Source: Saprospiraceae bacterium (GTDB lineage: Bacteria; Bacteroidota; Bacteroidia; Chitinophagales; Saprospiraceae). Taken from it: a stretch of 64,000 bases of DNA. Shown piece by piece: positions 42,470-52,498 of this stretch. The stretch spans positions 62,001 through 126,000 of the forward strand of contig JADJNW010000007.1 of assembly GCA_016714085.1 (NCBI GenBank). The letters run 5' to 3'. A program made the translations under genes and the position numbers. The notes below the pieces were generated by a model. The model was not told where the DNA came from. It worked only from the letters and a program-made list of their open reading frames with translations, and searched no databases. Each line of letters opens with the position of its first letter. The first letter of the stretch is position 1.

Positions 42470-43174
42470 ATGAAAGAAACATATCACAGGTGGTATTCGC
42501 ACAGCGTAGGTAAGGAGATGGAAATGCTTATTTTCGGGCATCAGGGCTATCCTGTAATCATTTTTCCATCTTCGATGGGGCGGTATTACGAATCAAAGGA
42601 TTTCAAGCTGGTAGAATCTGCGCGGTGGTTCATTGAACGCGGTTTTGTGCAGCTTTTTTGCTTGGATAGCGTCGATATTCATAGCTGGTACAACAAAGGA
42701 ATTCACCCGGCGCAGCGCGTGATGAATCACATTTGGTACGACAAAATGGTGTACGAAGAAGTGGTGCCGAGCATTCGCTGGAATACACCAGTAGGCAAAG
42801 TGGCAGTAGCCGGAGCGAGTTTTGGCGGGTATCATGCGACGAATTTTGCACTCAAGCATCCTGACGCGGTGAGCCATTTGTATAGCATGAGCGGCGCTTT
42901 TGATATTAAGATGTTTATGGATGGGTATTACGATGATAATGTGTATTTTAATAACCCGGTAGATTTTGTTCACGGATTGAATCATCCTGATATTTGGCGC
43001 ATGAAAATTGTGCTGGGCACTTCGGAATGGGACATCTGTCGGCCTGCAAATGAGCATTTATCGCATTTAATGAATCAAAAAAATATTCCGCACTGGTTGG
43101 ATATGCGCGGCTGGAAAGAGCACGATTGGCCGCTCTGGCGCGAGATGTTTCCGCATTATTTGAGTTTGATTTAA
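42470..43174 (+). CDS. Alpha/beta-hydrolase esterase of the ATP-grasp cluster
   Basis: The 234-residue protein belongs to the esterase family (PF00756-like), with VIIFPSSMGRYYE, the nucleophile motif VAGASFGGYHA, SEWDICRPAN and a late His in KEHDWPLW. It is the first gene of a plus-strand run: esterase, ATP-grasp, class I amidotransferase, second ATP-grasp-like protein. No signal peptide, so it acts in the cytoplasm. A role in trimming or releasing a peptide-like product is inferred from context only. Confidence 0.8.
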   Translation: MKETYHRWYSHSVGKEMEMLIFGHQGYPVIIFPSSMGRYYESKDFKLVESARWFIERGFVQLFCLDSVDIHSWYNKGIHPAQRVMNHIWYDKMVYEEVVPSIRWNTPVGKVAVAGASFGGYHATNFALKHPDAVSHLYSMSGAFDIKMFMDGYYDDNVYFNNPVDFVHGLNHPDIWRMKIVLGTSEWDICRPANEHLSHLMNQKNIPHWLDMRGWKEHDWPLWREMFPHYLSLI

Positions 43175-43179
43175 GGAGA

Positions 43180-43252
43180 TACAAGCTGTGAGCGACAAGC
43201 TACAAGAAAAAAGAGATGATACTTGCAACTTGCTGCTTGTAGCTCGTGGCTA
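43180..43252. repeat. Hairpin made of CAAGCTACAAG-type repeats
   Basis: AGCGACAAGCTACAAG (43191-43206) pairs with CTTGTAGCTCGTGGCT (43236-43251) with two mismatches. It resembles the element at 61772-61847 and lies between the esterase and the ATP-grasp gene. Confidence 0.6.
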
Positions 43253-43348
43253 TAAAAATATTCCTGAAAATATTTATTGGACAAGTCATCGGAAATGATA
43301 TATTTGCTTATGATTGAATACCAAACGCCAAAACAACTATAAATCCCT

Positions 43349-44341
43349 ATGAAAAAAATTGGAGTCCTCTTTGGTTGGGAACGTTCCTTCCCAAATGCTT
43401 TTGTAGAAAGAATCAACGCCAAGAACATAAAAGGCATCAGCGCGGAGCCGGTGAATATTGCTCAAGTGCAACAAGGCGCGCGGACGGATTATGCCGTTAT
43501 TGTGGATCGCATTTCGCAGGATGTGCCTTTTTATCGCGCATATTTGAAAAACGCAGCATTGACGGGCACTGCGGTCATCAACAATCCCTTTTGGTGGAGT
43601 GCCGACGAAAAATTTTTCAATAATGCCTTAGCTGTGCACATTGGTGTGCCGGTGCCCAAAACCGTGATTCTGCCTTCCAAGGATCGTCCTGATGATACGA
43701 GAGCGGAGTCTTTTTCCAATTTGGCATTCCCGTTGGATTGGGATGGAATGTTTGAATATATTGGCTTTCCGGCGTTTATGAAACCCTTTGCCGGAGGTGG
43801 CTGGAAGCATGTTTACAAATTAGATACCGTTAATGATTTTTTTGCAAAATATAATGAAACCGGGCAGTTGGTGATGTTGTTGCAAGAAGCGATTGATTTT
43901 GATTCCTATTTCCGTTGCTATGGAATTGGCGGGAAATATGTAAGAATTATGCACTATGAGCCGCGTAATCCGCATCATTTGCGTTATGCAGTTAAGCACG
44001 ATGTGCCGAATTCGCTGATTAAAACGATGGAGGAATATACCTTGCGCTTGTGCCGGGCTTTGGGTTATGATTTTAATACCGTCGAATTTGCGGTACGCGA
44101 TGGAATCCCTATCGCTATTGACTTTTGCAACCCTGCGCCAGATGCAGAAGTAAGTTCTGTTGGTCAGGAAAATTTCGACTGGGTCGTCGAAACCGCTGCT
44201 GATTATGCTATCGAACGCGCTCAAGCACACCAGGATGGGCATAACAACTTGACTTGGGGTACTTTTATGCAGGATGCAGTGGCTGGAAAAATGTCTGCGC
44301 CGCCGGCTGCGGAGAAGAAAGCGACGAAGAAGACGAAGTGA
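43349..44341 (+). CDS. ATP-grasp ligase
   Basis: The 330-residue cytoplasmic protein has the ATP-grasp layout: an N-terminal pre-ATP-grasp domain (MKKIGVLFGWERSFPNAFVE), the ATP-binding Lys145 in PAFMKPFAGGGWKHVY, LLQEAIDF, and the metal ligands Glu246 (NTVEFAV), Asp258 and Asn261 (AIDFCNPAPD). Such enzymes form amide or ester bonds through an acyl phosphate. The C-terminus is an Ala/Lys tail (about 310-330). The neighbouring amidotransferase suggests that it uses ammonia or amidates a carboxylate. The substrate is unknown. Confidence 0.85.
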   Translation: MKKIGVLFGWERSFPNAFVERINAKNIKGISAEPVNIAQVQQGARTDYAVIVDRISQDVPFYRAYLKNAALTGTAVINNPFWWSADEKFFNNALAVHIGVPVPKTVILPSKDRPDDTRAESFSNLAFPLDWDGMFEYIGFPAFMKPFAGGGWKHVYKLDTVNDFFAKYNETGQLVMLLQEAIDFDSYFRCYGIGGKYVRIMHYEPRNPHHLRYAVKHDVPNSLIKTMEEYTLRLCRALGYDFNTVEFAVRDGIPIAIDFCNPAPDAEVSSVGQENFDWVVETAADYAIERAQAHQDGHNNLTWGTFMQDAVAGKMSAPPAAEKKATKKTK

Positions 44342-44540
44342 CAGAGAGACTTGGGGATAGGGTGACCAGGAGAAGGGGAGTGCGTCATAAGATGTAGAAC
44401 TTCTTATTTTAGAATAGTGTTGAAAACTTAAAGCCTCTTGGGGAGGCATACAAACATACTTACCAAAACCGATTAAAACGCTTAAACAAAAGAACGAGGC
44501 TTCTTTTGGGGTCTTATTGGTTTTGAAAATAGAGAAAACA

Positions 44541-45358
44541 ATGCAAAAGGTAAGATTGGCAATCCTTGATATGTATAACGATGAACCAAATCAAGGAATG
44601 CGGGCGATCAAGAGTATTGTCGGTCGATTTGATGGACAAGTGGACTGGGAGTTGTTCAACGTACGCGCTAAAGCAGAAGTACCGGGTATGGATTTTGATA
44701 TCTATATCTCAACTGGTGGACCAGGCGATCCGCATGACGGGAACGGATATTGGGATGCCAAATATTTCGATTGGGTAGATATGGTTTGGAACTGGAATCT
44801 AATGCCGGGCAATCCGAAAAAACACGTTTTTTTCATTTGTCATTCGTTTCAAATGGCGTGTATCCACTTCAAAGTGGGCGAAGTTATTCGTCGTCGGTCT
44901 CGATCTTTTGGTACGTTTCCAGTGCATAAAACAGATATGGGGATCATGGAACCCTTATTTAACGGGCTTCCGAATCCATTTTATGTTGCTGATTTCAGGG
45001 ATTGGCAAGTGGTGCAACCAGATTTAGAAGCGCTGGACGATATGGGCGCAGAGATTTTATGCCTGGAAAAATTCGACCGCATGTGCCGCTGGAACGCGCT
45101 TTGATGGCGATTCGTTTTTCGAATGAAATTATTGGTACACAATTTCACCCGGAAGCTGACCCTGATGGAATGCTGGTGTACTTTCTCGACCCGGAGCGCC
45201 GCAAAACGGTGATCGAAGAGCATAGCGAGAAAAAATATTTGGAGATGATTGACCATTTGCGCGATTCGGACAAGATAGAGCTGACGCATAATATTATTCT
45301 GCCTTTGTTTTTGAGCAGGGCAATAAGAGCTGTGAAAAGAGAAGCTGTTTTGGCTTAA
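44541..45358 (+). CDS. Class I glutamine amidotransferase-like protein, frameshifted
   Basis: The first frame shows ISTGGPGDPHDG (oxyanion region) and the nucleophile Cys100 in FFICHSFQM. The second frame continues EIIGTQFHPEADPDGML, with the catalytic His and Glu. The parts join if the AAAAA run at 45067-45071 has one more base, giving LEKIRPHVPLERALMA. The combined protein is about 270 residues. These enzymes release ammonia from glutamine for a partner ligase, here probably the adjacent ATP-grasp proteins. A second, non-glutamine hydrolase role is possible. The true start is the ATG of MQKVRLAILD. Confidence 0.8.
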
Positions 45359-45455
45359 TAGCCTGGCTATCATTTAGTTAATATTGATAATAAATTATCA
45401 GGTAAAGATATATTTCTAAGTTCGTGCCTCGTACTTCAAACTTTGTACTTTAAAA

Positions 45456-46649
45456 ATGATAAAGCATCTTAGAGAGCAATTCAACCGCAACTTCAAGCAA
45501 GAACAGTACGATGCAATGCTCGACTGGATCGAAGCACAATACCATCACCGCCCGCCTTTTCATGTGTGCGAAACGCCGGTTTTTATTCCTAATGAGTTGA
45601 AAAATAAGCTAATAGAAGCTTGCGATGAAATTACAAATTTCTTGATACGTCCTGATTTTAAGGCTTATTCTGGAGGTGCGTTGCAGCCCGGGCAGGTCGT
45701 GCCGAATGAAACGCCGCATACCAATTTTTTGGTGATTGATTTTGGAATTTGTCAGGATGAAAATGGCGAATTAATTCCGCAATTGATTGAAATACAGGGC
45801 TTTCCGTCGCTTTTCTTTTGGCAAAATATGGTCGCAAATGCTTATCGCCAATTTTTTGATATTCCCGATCATTTGACGCATTTGTTTCACAATTTGGATG
45901 AAACCAACTATTTAAATAAGCTAAAGAAAATTCTCTACGGCGACAGCGACCCGGAAGGCACGATTTTACTAGAGATTGATCCTGAAAAACAAGGAACGGC
46001 AATCGATTTTTTTGTGGCAAAAAAGCAAATCGGATTACCGTTTGTGAATGTGTCCGACTTGAAAAAAGAAGGCAGAAACCTTTTTTATATAAATGATAAT
46101 GGAAAGAAAATCAAGGTAGAACGTATTTATAATCGCGTTATATTTGACGAATTACTCCAACGCAAGGATTTAAAAATGGATTTCGCTTTCACCGATGACC
46201 TCGACGTGCATTGGGTGGGGCATCCCAATTGGTTTTTCCGCATCAGCAAGCATACGCTGCCGTTTTTGAAGAGCAAATACGTGCCGGAATCTTATTTCTT
46301 GAGCGATTTGACTGCCATTCCCAAAAATTTGGACGATTTTGTACTCAAACCCTTGTTTTCTTTTGCTGGCATGGGCGTGATTATTCATCCAACGCAGGCG
46401 GATATTGATAAAATCGAAGATCAATCTAATTTTATACTTCAGAAAAAAGTGCAATATGTACCCGTTATTCCTACACTCGACGACCCCGCCAAAGCCGAAG
46501 TGCGGATGCTGCTCGTGTGGGAAGACGATGCGGAACGCCCGGAATTATTGACAAATTTGGTGCGCCTCGCCAAAGCCGAGATGATCGGTGTGCGCCAGAA
46601 CAAAGGCAGGACTTGGGTAGGAGGGAGCGTTGGCTTCTTTGAGACTTAG
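45456..46649 (+). CDS. ATP-grasp-like protein (second of cluster)
   Basis: The 397-residue protein has a long N-terminal part with QPGQVVPNETPHTNFLVIDF and PQLIEIQGFPSLFFWQ. The C-terminal half has DDFVLKPLFSFAGMGVII and EVRMLLVWED, which resemble the Lys- and Glu-containing strands of ATP-grasp enzymes, possibly in the permuted order of glutathionylspermidine-synthase-like ligases. It ends the plus-strand cluster. I infer a second ligation step in the same pathway. No close characterised relative is recognised. Confidence 0.65.
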   Translation: MIKHLREQFNRNFKQEQYDAMLDWIEAQYHHRPPFHVCETPVFIPNELKNKLIEACDEITNFLIRPDFKAYSGGALQPGQVVPNETPHTNFLVIDFGICQDENGELIPQLIEIQGFPSLFFWQNMVANAYRQFFDIPDHLTHLFHNLDETNYLNKLKKILYGDSDPEGTILLEIDPEKQGTAIDFFVAKKQIGLPFVNVSDLKKEGRNLFYINDNGKKIKVERIYNRVIFDELLQRKDLKMDFAFTDDLDVHWVGHPNWFFRISKHTLPFLKSKYVPESYFLSDLTAIPKNLDDFVLKPLFSFAGMGVIIHPTQADIDKIEDQSNFILQKKVQYVPVIPTLDDPAKAEVRMLLVWEDDAERPELLTNLVRLAKAEMIGVRQNKGRTWVGGSVGFFET

Positions 46650-46691
46650 GTGACGAGAGACCTGGTGACTTAGAGAGGTAAGGCTTTAGAA

Positions 46692-47513
46692 CTATTTCAG
46701 TTCGTATATTTCGATGCTGTCTATCTTTTTTACAAATAGTCGATTTTGTTGATTTTGTACTTCATCCTCTGCTGTGATGCCTTCCGGCAAAGGCATTTCA
46801 GATATTAAAAAAGATTTTAAATCATAAACTTTCAAATGATTTCCTTCTCGGAAAAAGATTCGATTTTCTATCATTTGAAACGCTGAAACGCCTTTCAAAT
46901 CAATGGTTTTGTCGTATTGCCCAAAATTATTAAACACCAAAATCCCCAGGCTTGGATCGCAAAGATAAACCCAATTGTCGCGGGCAATGAGTTGCGTGGG
47001 CTTTGGCGCTTGCGGCAGCAAGAGATTCAGGTTTTGGCTTTCGGATAAAGTTTTACCGTCCTGAGCTACCTTTCGGAGTTGGAAAGTCGCTTGATCGTAC
47101 AACCAAATATTACCATCATTACTCATGCCTATAGTGCTCACTTGCAGGGCATTAGCATTCAATAAATTCAATTCACCCGTTTTATTTAAAGTACGGTCGA
47201 GTGTAATAATAATTTGATAATCTGTGTAATATAATAGTAAATTAAAAGGATCGGTTGTATCAAGATATATCAAATCACCTAAAGTATTATTACTATAATG
47301 ATATAATTTTATACCATCAGGTGCATATTTTATAATTTCATTCTTGGGCGTGACGGCATAAATTTGCTGGAGCTTGTCGGTGGTGAGAAATTTCGATGTA
47401 ATCGAAATTTGGGTGATTAGGTGATAGGATAATGGGGTGATGGCTTGGGTGAGTGCGAGGGTAGGCACAGCCCAAAACAAAATACATATAATATTAATTT
47501 TATATTTATTCAC
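46692..47513 (-). CDS. Secreted beta-propeller-like protein of unknown function
   Basis: The 273-residue protein has a signal peptide (about 1-23, ending LALTQA) and repeated short blades such as VSTIGMSNDGNIWLYDQATF, IARDNWVYLCDPSLGILVFN and DLKGVSAFQMIENRIFF. The repeats suggest a six- or seven-bladed propeller. It is encoded 2 bases after the stop of the upstream M61-like gene, so both are likely one operon. Function is unknown; a binding role is likely. The pattern is common in Bacteroidota. Confidence 0.65.
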   Translation of the reverse strand: MNKYKINIICILFWAVPTLALTQAITPLSYHLITQISITSKFLTTDKLQQIYAVTPKNEIIKYAPDGIKLYHYSNNTLGDLIYLDTTDPFNLLLYYTDYQIIITLDRTLNKTGELNLLNANALQVSTIGMSNDGNIWLYDQATFQLRKVAQDGKTLSESQNLNLLLPQAPKPTQLIARDNWVYLCDPSLGILVFNNFGQYDKTIDLKGVSAFQMIENRIFFREGNHLKVYDLKSFLISEMPLPEGITAEDEVQNQQNRLFVKKIDSIEIYELK

Positions 47514-47515
47514 GC

Positions 47516-48925
47516 TTATTTTTTAATCGGTTGCATCCATTTTTTTATTGCTTCGCTTACATCCACGCCTGTTCCGTCTTGAATGAGCTTTGGCAAATTC
47601 TCAAACGTGATAGGTTGTGGGTCTTTTTGAAAACGCTCAAACAGATAACGAATCGCGTCCTGAAATGATTTTTTATCCTTGGTTTTTTCTTTGATCATCA
47701 AATTAATATCATGCGCCATGAGCGCGCCGCGCGCGAAGCAATTTTGTCCGAAAATAAAATCTTCCGAATAATGTGAAGACGCCAATTGATTCAATTCTTG
47801 CAAGGAAAGCCGCTGCACGGCTTCAGGGGAATTGTAAACAATATCTTTGAAAAATGGAATGCCGCGTTGCGGAAGCTTCAGAATTTCTTCGGCAGTAATA
47901 TACCAGATAAAACCTTCATGCAGCCAGATATACTCAATGATGGGCGCGAATTCCCAGGCAAAAGGGCGATAGCCTTTGCCGTAGCAACGTAAGGGAATCC
48001 AGGCATGCCCGATATGATGCACCAACCCGAAGAGCCTGCGCTTGAATTGAGCTTCATTCAAAGGCGCAGTGATAGCGGTCGAAACATCAGCAAAAACAGT
48101 AGCGCTGTTCAAATGCTCCATCGAAAAACCATACTCATGCTGTTCATCCAAGGGTTTTAAATATTCTTGATGTATCGTATAATGTTGGAAAGGAATAGTA
48201 CCAAAATAATCTTTCAGCAAGCGAATAGATTCTACGCCAAGCCTGCCGACTTCATCGAAATTGGTTGCTGTTTCAGCATAACCAACCACAAAAAGCGGTA
48301 CAAGTGCCTCATATTCTTTAATATACAAATCAGGGCCAAGCATAATTTGACCGTCCGCAAGAATTGCAAAGTTCTCTATTTCCAAAGTTAATTTTCCGGT
48401 AGGCGGATGCGCGTTTGGTTGCAAAGTGCTAAAAATCGGGTAGTTGAGTGGCGCTTGAATCGTGAGTTGAATTTTATCCTGAACGTGTTTGTCGATATAC
48501 CCAAAAATGGAATATCCCAATAAACCAAGATACCCTTTTCTAATTTTTGAAGAGTCAGAAGCTTGTAATAACTCGGCTTCCATCTTTTTCAGATTGACCC
48601 GATAACTGATGGAATGCAATATTTGAGTGGAATCCCCCAGCATCCAGCGGGAGCCTTCGCCTTTTTGAACTTGAATGGTAACACCTTGATTGTCAATAGC
48701 TTTAACCTCTTCCACGAATCGGTCGTAAGGGATATAACCATAAGTACCTGGCGCGGAGCGGGGCATAATGAACATAGCAGGGCAGGGGATAGGCTGTGAA
48801 GATGTAATATTTATTTGAATATAATGGTCGCCGGAGGCTTTATATTGTAATTGATAATCAAGCGATTGTGTGAAAATTTTACAAGAACATAATATTATAA
48901 AAAATAATAATAAAACCTTTTTCAT
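47516..48925 (-). CDS. M61 family peptidase-like protein with altered zinc motif
   Basis: The 469-residue protein has a signal peptide (a lipobox-like Cys lies at 13-15), an N-terminal beta domain (about 20-215) with MPRSAPGTYGY and a thermolysin-like catalytic domain, as in M61 glycyl aminopeptidases. The expected HExxH zinc motif is His303-His304-Ile-Gly-His307, so the catalytic Glu is replaced by His. The third-ligand region LHEGFIWY (Glu337) is retained. It may bind metal without normal proteolysis. The open frame extends 19 codons upstream but the later ATG fits the signal peptide. Confidence 0.8.
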   Translation of the reverse strand: MKKVLLLFFIILCSCKIFTQSLDYQLQYKASGDHYIQINITSSQPIPCPAMFIMPRSAPGTYGYIPYDRFVEEVKAIDNQGVTIQVQKGEGSRWMLGDSTQILHSISYRVNLKKMEAELLQASDSSKIRKGYLGLLGYSIFGYIDKHVQDKIQLTIQAPLNYPIFSTLQPNAHPPTGKLTLEIENFAILADGQIMLGPDLYIKEYEALVPLFVVGYAETATNFDEVGRLGVESIRLLKDYFGTIPFQHYTIHQEYLKPLDEQHEYGFSMEHLNSATVFADVSTAITAPLNEAQFKRRLFGLVHHIGHAWIPLRCYGKGYRPFAWEFAPIIEYIWLHEGFIWYITAEEILKLPQRGIPFFKDIVYNSPEAVQRLSLQELNQLASSHYSEDFIFGQNCFARGALMAHDINLMIKEKTKDKKSFQDAIRYLFERFQKDPQPITFENLPKLIQDGTGVDVSEAIKKWMQPIKK

Positions 48926-48934
48926 GGCGTTTAT

Positions 48935-48978
48935 TTTGGATGTTAGACATTCAAATATCGAATATCTAACACCCAAAA
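48935..48978. repeat. Inverted repeat between MFS and M61 genes
   Basis: TTTTGGATGTTAGACATTC pairs with GAATATCTAACACCCAAAA with two mismatches over 19 bp. It belongs to the family of gap hairpins in this window. Confidence 0.55.
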
Positions 48979-48992
48979 CCAACTATTTTATA

Positions 48993-50219
48993 TCAAGATT
49001 GCATCGCTTTGCGATAACCCGGGTCGCGGAATGCAACCAAAAAGGCAAGGATAATCACAAAAGCAATGCCTGCCGGAATGAGCCAAATGCTGCGCCAATC
49101 GTGCCCGCTATCGGTAGCATACACATCCACGATATAACCCGAAACCAACGAACCAATCAGCATTCCGACGCCGTAAGTCGCCAGTGTTATCAAGCCTTGC
49201 GCGGCGCTTTTGAATTTTTCACCCGCGAGATTATCCGTGTAAATTTGCCCTGTTACGAAGAAGAAATCATAGCAAATGCCATGCAATACAATTCCAAGAA
49301 TCAGCATCCAATAATTCTCACCTGCATCACCAAATGCAAAAAGTGCGTAACGCACAGCCCAGGCCGCCATGCCCAGCAAGAGCATTTTTTTCACGCCGAG
49401 GCGCACAAAAAACCATGGCATCACCAATAAAAACAAGGCTTCTGACATTTGTCCCATCGCCATTTTTCCTGTAGGATTGGTCATTCCTACTTCGCTGAGA
49501 AATGGATTCGCAAAGCTGTAATAAAATGCCAAAGGAATGCAAATCAGGACTGAGCCGATAAAAAATGTCAGGAATGAGCGATCCTTGAGTAATCCTAAGG
49601 CATCCAAACCAAGAATATCGCTAATGCTGAGCTTTTCATTTTTGTCGCGGGCTGGCGGCGTATGCGGCAATGTAAAACTCATCACGCCTAGAATGGCCGA
49701 AACAATCGCCGCCATTTGAAAAGTATTCTCTAATTTATTACTGCCGTCAGGTTGAGCATCCCATCCTAAATAACTGATCGTCAATCCGGCTACAATCCAA
49801 CCTAGTGTACCAAATACGCGTACACTGGCAAATTGTTTCTCCGGGCTTGCCATTTGACGAAAGGAAATAGAATTTACTAATGCCAATGTTGGCATATATA
49901 AAATCATGTAGATCAGGATATAAGGATAAAAAATCGAAAATGCAGGTGCTGTGGAAGCCAAATACATCAAAGCTGCTCCAGCCAAATGCAAAACGCCCAA
50001 AATACGTTGCGCCGGAAAAAAGCGGTCGGCAATCAAGCCAATGATAAATGGCGCGAGAATTGCTCCAATGGATTGCGTTTGATAGGCAATACCAGTTTCT
50101 ACACCGCTGGCTTTCAGGTTGTTACCAAGGTAAGTACCCATAGATACGAACCATGCGCCCCAGATAAAAAACTCCAGGAACATCATGATGGACAATTGAA
50201 CGCGGATGTTAGATTCCAT
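48993..50219 (-). CDS. MFS transporter of the nucleoside permease (NupG) family
   Basis: The 408-residue protein has twelve predicted helices. The opening VQLSIMMFLEFFIWGAWFVS and IGLIADRFFPAQRILGVLHL are typical of NupG/XapB-type H+ symporters. Bacteroidota members of this group are often encoded with sugar-catabolic genes and may carry sugars rather than nucleosides. It follows another MFS gene and two DUF1080 genes on the same strand. The substrate is inferred from neighbours only. Confidence 0.82.
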   Translation of the reverse strand: MESNIRVQLSIMMFLEFFIWGAWFVSMGTYLGNNLKASGVETGIAYQTQSIGAILAPFIIGLIADRFFPAQRILGVLHLAGAALMYLASTAPAFSIFYPYILIYMILYMPTLALVNSISFRQMASPEKQFASVRVFGTLGWIVAGLTISYLGWDAQPDGSNKLENTFQMAAIVSAILGVMSFTLPHTPPARDKNEKLSISDILGLDALGLLKDRSFLTFFIGSVLICIPLAFYYSFANPFLSEVGMTNPTGKMAMGQMSEALFLLVMPWFFVRLGVKKMLLLGMAAWAVRYALFAFGDAGENYWMLILGIVLHGICYDFFFVTGQIYTDNLAGEKFKSAAQGLITLATYGVGMLIGSLVSGYIVDVYATDSGHDWRSIWLIPAGIAFVIILAFLVAFRDPGYRKAMQS

Positions 50220-50373
50220 AACTTTTGTTCAGTATTGTGTAATAAAACTTACCTAAAATATAATAGTACACCGATTTATACTGGTTTTATAATAAAGGAT
50301 TATGAAAATATTATAATAATTCCAGAAAATCAGTGTACTATTTTATATTAATTAAGGATTTCGAAAAGATAAA

Positions 50374-51623
50374 TTATCCCAATCTGCCTACTACATCACC
50401 CATCTCAGGATCTCCTACGTATCTGCGTTCTTCCAGTTTTTTGCGCATAATGAATAAAATCCCAAAAGCCACAATCAAAATAGCTGGAAAAATCATCAAA
50501 TTGGTCAACGTTGCTTGCCCCGCGATTCGGTCGGCCTCCGCAGCTACGGCGCCTGCAGCTCTGCCTTTGGCGAGCAGCATCAATCCAACCACCTACAATC
50601 GGTTGCGCAATGCCCGTCGCAAACATCCCTGCACCGCCTATCAACGACATACCCAAAGCACCACTTTTAGGAATATATTCGCCTACAAAGCCCACCATTG
50701 TTGGCCAGAAATAACAAACGCCGATGGCAAATAAAATAGCGGCTACATAAATCATTGGCCCTTCCGCTCTGCTCATCATGAAGATGCCTAAAAAAGCTAC
50801 GATAGAAGAGAAAAACAACACCCCAATAGGATTGAGTCGGTGTACCACTGCCCTGCAAAGAAGCGCCCACTGCCATCAAACCTGTTACCATCGCCAATAC
50901 CAGCATACCAGGCGCACCTGCTGAACTTAGCAAACGCTCAATCCATTGCTGCGTACTCAATTCTGTATTCGCAGTCAGCAGCATACAGAAAATCATAAAC
51001 AAGTATAAAGGTGTGAAAATCCCTTTCAAGTTGGATGAAACTTTGGCTTGACCAGAATCCTCCGCACTTGGGAAAGTTTGTCCGACAAATAAATAAGCAT
51101 AAATCGCCAACGGAATCAGCATTACTGCGACCTGCATCTGCCAGGTTGCGCCGGCGCTACTCATGAATTGGGAAATCAATGCCCCTAAGAAAATACCACC
51201 GGGAAACCACACATGAAAGCGGTTGAGCATGGTGGTTTGGTTGTTCTTGTACATATTGGCTACCAAAGGATTACAAGCAGCTTCTACTGTACCATTACCA
51301 AATCCGATGAAGAAATTGGAAATCAATAAGATAGCAAAATTGCCAGCAAAAATAGTAGATACAATCCCCACCAAATGAGAGATTAAAGCCAACCAAATCA
51401 TGCGCTTAGCGCCAAATACATTGTACAAATAACCGCCAACAATCGTCGCAATCGGGAAGCCCAGGATCGCCATTTGATTGATATAGCCTAATTGGGTATC
51501 CGTAAGACTTAGCTTTGTAGCAAGTTCCGTCAAAATTCCTGCTCGAATCGCAAACGCGAAAGCCGTCGTGATAAGCGCGAAACAACTGGCATTAAAAAGC
51601 CGTTTTTTGTTAATTTCTTGCAT
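50374..51623 (-). CDS. MFS sugar transporter, with several apparent frameshifts
   Basis: Three frames make up one MFS transporter of about 415 residues. The first part (from 51623) begins LFNASCFALITTAFAFAIRA and has YLYNVFGAKRMIWLALISHL. Frame changes near 50840-50865 lead to VVHRLNPIGVLFFSSIVAFL, and another near 50580 leads to the end LEERRYVGDPEMGDVVGRLG. At least three single-base changes are needed. It could be a real pseudogene, but similar breaks occur in essential genes here. It is next to DUF1080 genes and may import a disaccharide or its oxidised form. Confidence 0.75.
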
Positions 51624-51705
51624 TGTCTTAGGTGTTAGTTTAGTTAGTTGATACCGTTTAGTTTTATCTTCCAAAATTATATAAAAATCAATGCTGTATT
51701 AATAT

Positions 51706-52464
51706 TTAAAGCCTTTTGATTTTAATATTTCTGAACCAAACGCGGTCGCCGTGATCTTGCAGCACGATCAAGCCTATGGGCGCAAGGCTAAAATCAGGAT
51801 AATCTTTCCATTTACTCGCTTTGAGCAAGGCTTTCCATTCCTCGGTTCCCATTTGTACGTCGATGACTTTTTCACCGTTTTGCCACTGTTCTATATGATT
51901 GCCTTTTGCCACGATACGAATGGAATTCCATTCCAATGCCGGCTTTACATTTTCTTTCGAGCTTTTTACAACATCATAAAAATCACCGGCGCGGTGTTTT
52001 TCGATTTTCGCATCCGGATGGCAAGCATTGTCAACAATTTGCATTTCAGGGCCGGTTTGCCAGGGATAATTGTATTTTTCCGCTTCTATCGCGCGATAAA
52101 TGATACCACTGTTACCACAATTGTCAATTTTCCAATCCAATTTCAATTCAAAATCAGCGAATTCGCCACCCGCCGTGATGTCGCCACCATTGCCTGGGAT
52201 GCGCTTGCCACTGGCATCTTTTTGTTGCTCAAGTACAATCGTACCCTCTTGAACTTTCCAATCCGAACCAACCGTCTGGTTGTTGTAGTAGCGCCAGCCA
52301 TCAACCGTTTTGCCGTCAAATAGTAATATCCAGCCATCTCGTTTTTCGGCAGCGGTAAGCATATTCATTTCTCCACCTGCACCAGAAGTAGCTTTGCGGG
52401 CGCTATTACAAGCTATTAATGCTATTAAACTGCTTAAAATCAATATTTTAAAGGCGTTTTTCAT
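51706..52464 (-). CDS. DUF1080 (3-keto-disaccharide hydrolase-like) lipoprotein
   Basis: The 252-residue lipoprotein has a lipobox (SSLIALIACNS) and one DUF1080 domain: WILLFDGKTVDGWRYY, NSGIIYRAIE, TGPEMQIVDN, and the ending VLQDHGDRVWFRNIKI. DUF1080 proteins have a concanavalin-like fold, and some hydrolyse 3-keto-glycosides. The domain is closely similar to the C-terminal domain of the large protein encoded just upstream, so one is probably a duplicate of the other. It is likely in the outer or inner membrane, facing the periplasm. Confidence 0.88.
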   Translation of the reverse strand: MKNAFKILILSSLIALIACNSARKATSGAGGEMNMLTAAEKRDGWILLFDGKTVDGWRYYNNQTVGSDWKVQEGTIVLEQQKDASGKRIPGNGGDITAGGEFADFELKLDWKIDNCGNSGIIYRAIEAEKYNYPWQTGPEMQIVDNACHPDAKIEKHRAGDFYDVVKSSKENVKPALEWNSIRIVAKGNHIEQWQNGEKVIDVQMGTEEWKALLKASKWKDYPDFSLAPIGLIVLQDHGDRVWFRNIKIKRL

Positions 52465-52498
52465 GTATATTTTGTTTTAAGTTTTAGCAATTTTTTTT

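Noticed and set aside
50374..51623. Idea that the second MFS transporter is a true pseudogene
   Set aside because: Three breaks are suggestive, but equal breaks occur in dnaB, so sequence error cannot be separated from decay; I keep it as a gene with doubts.
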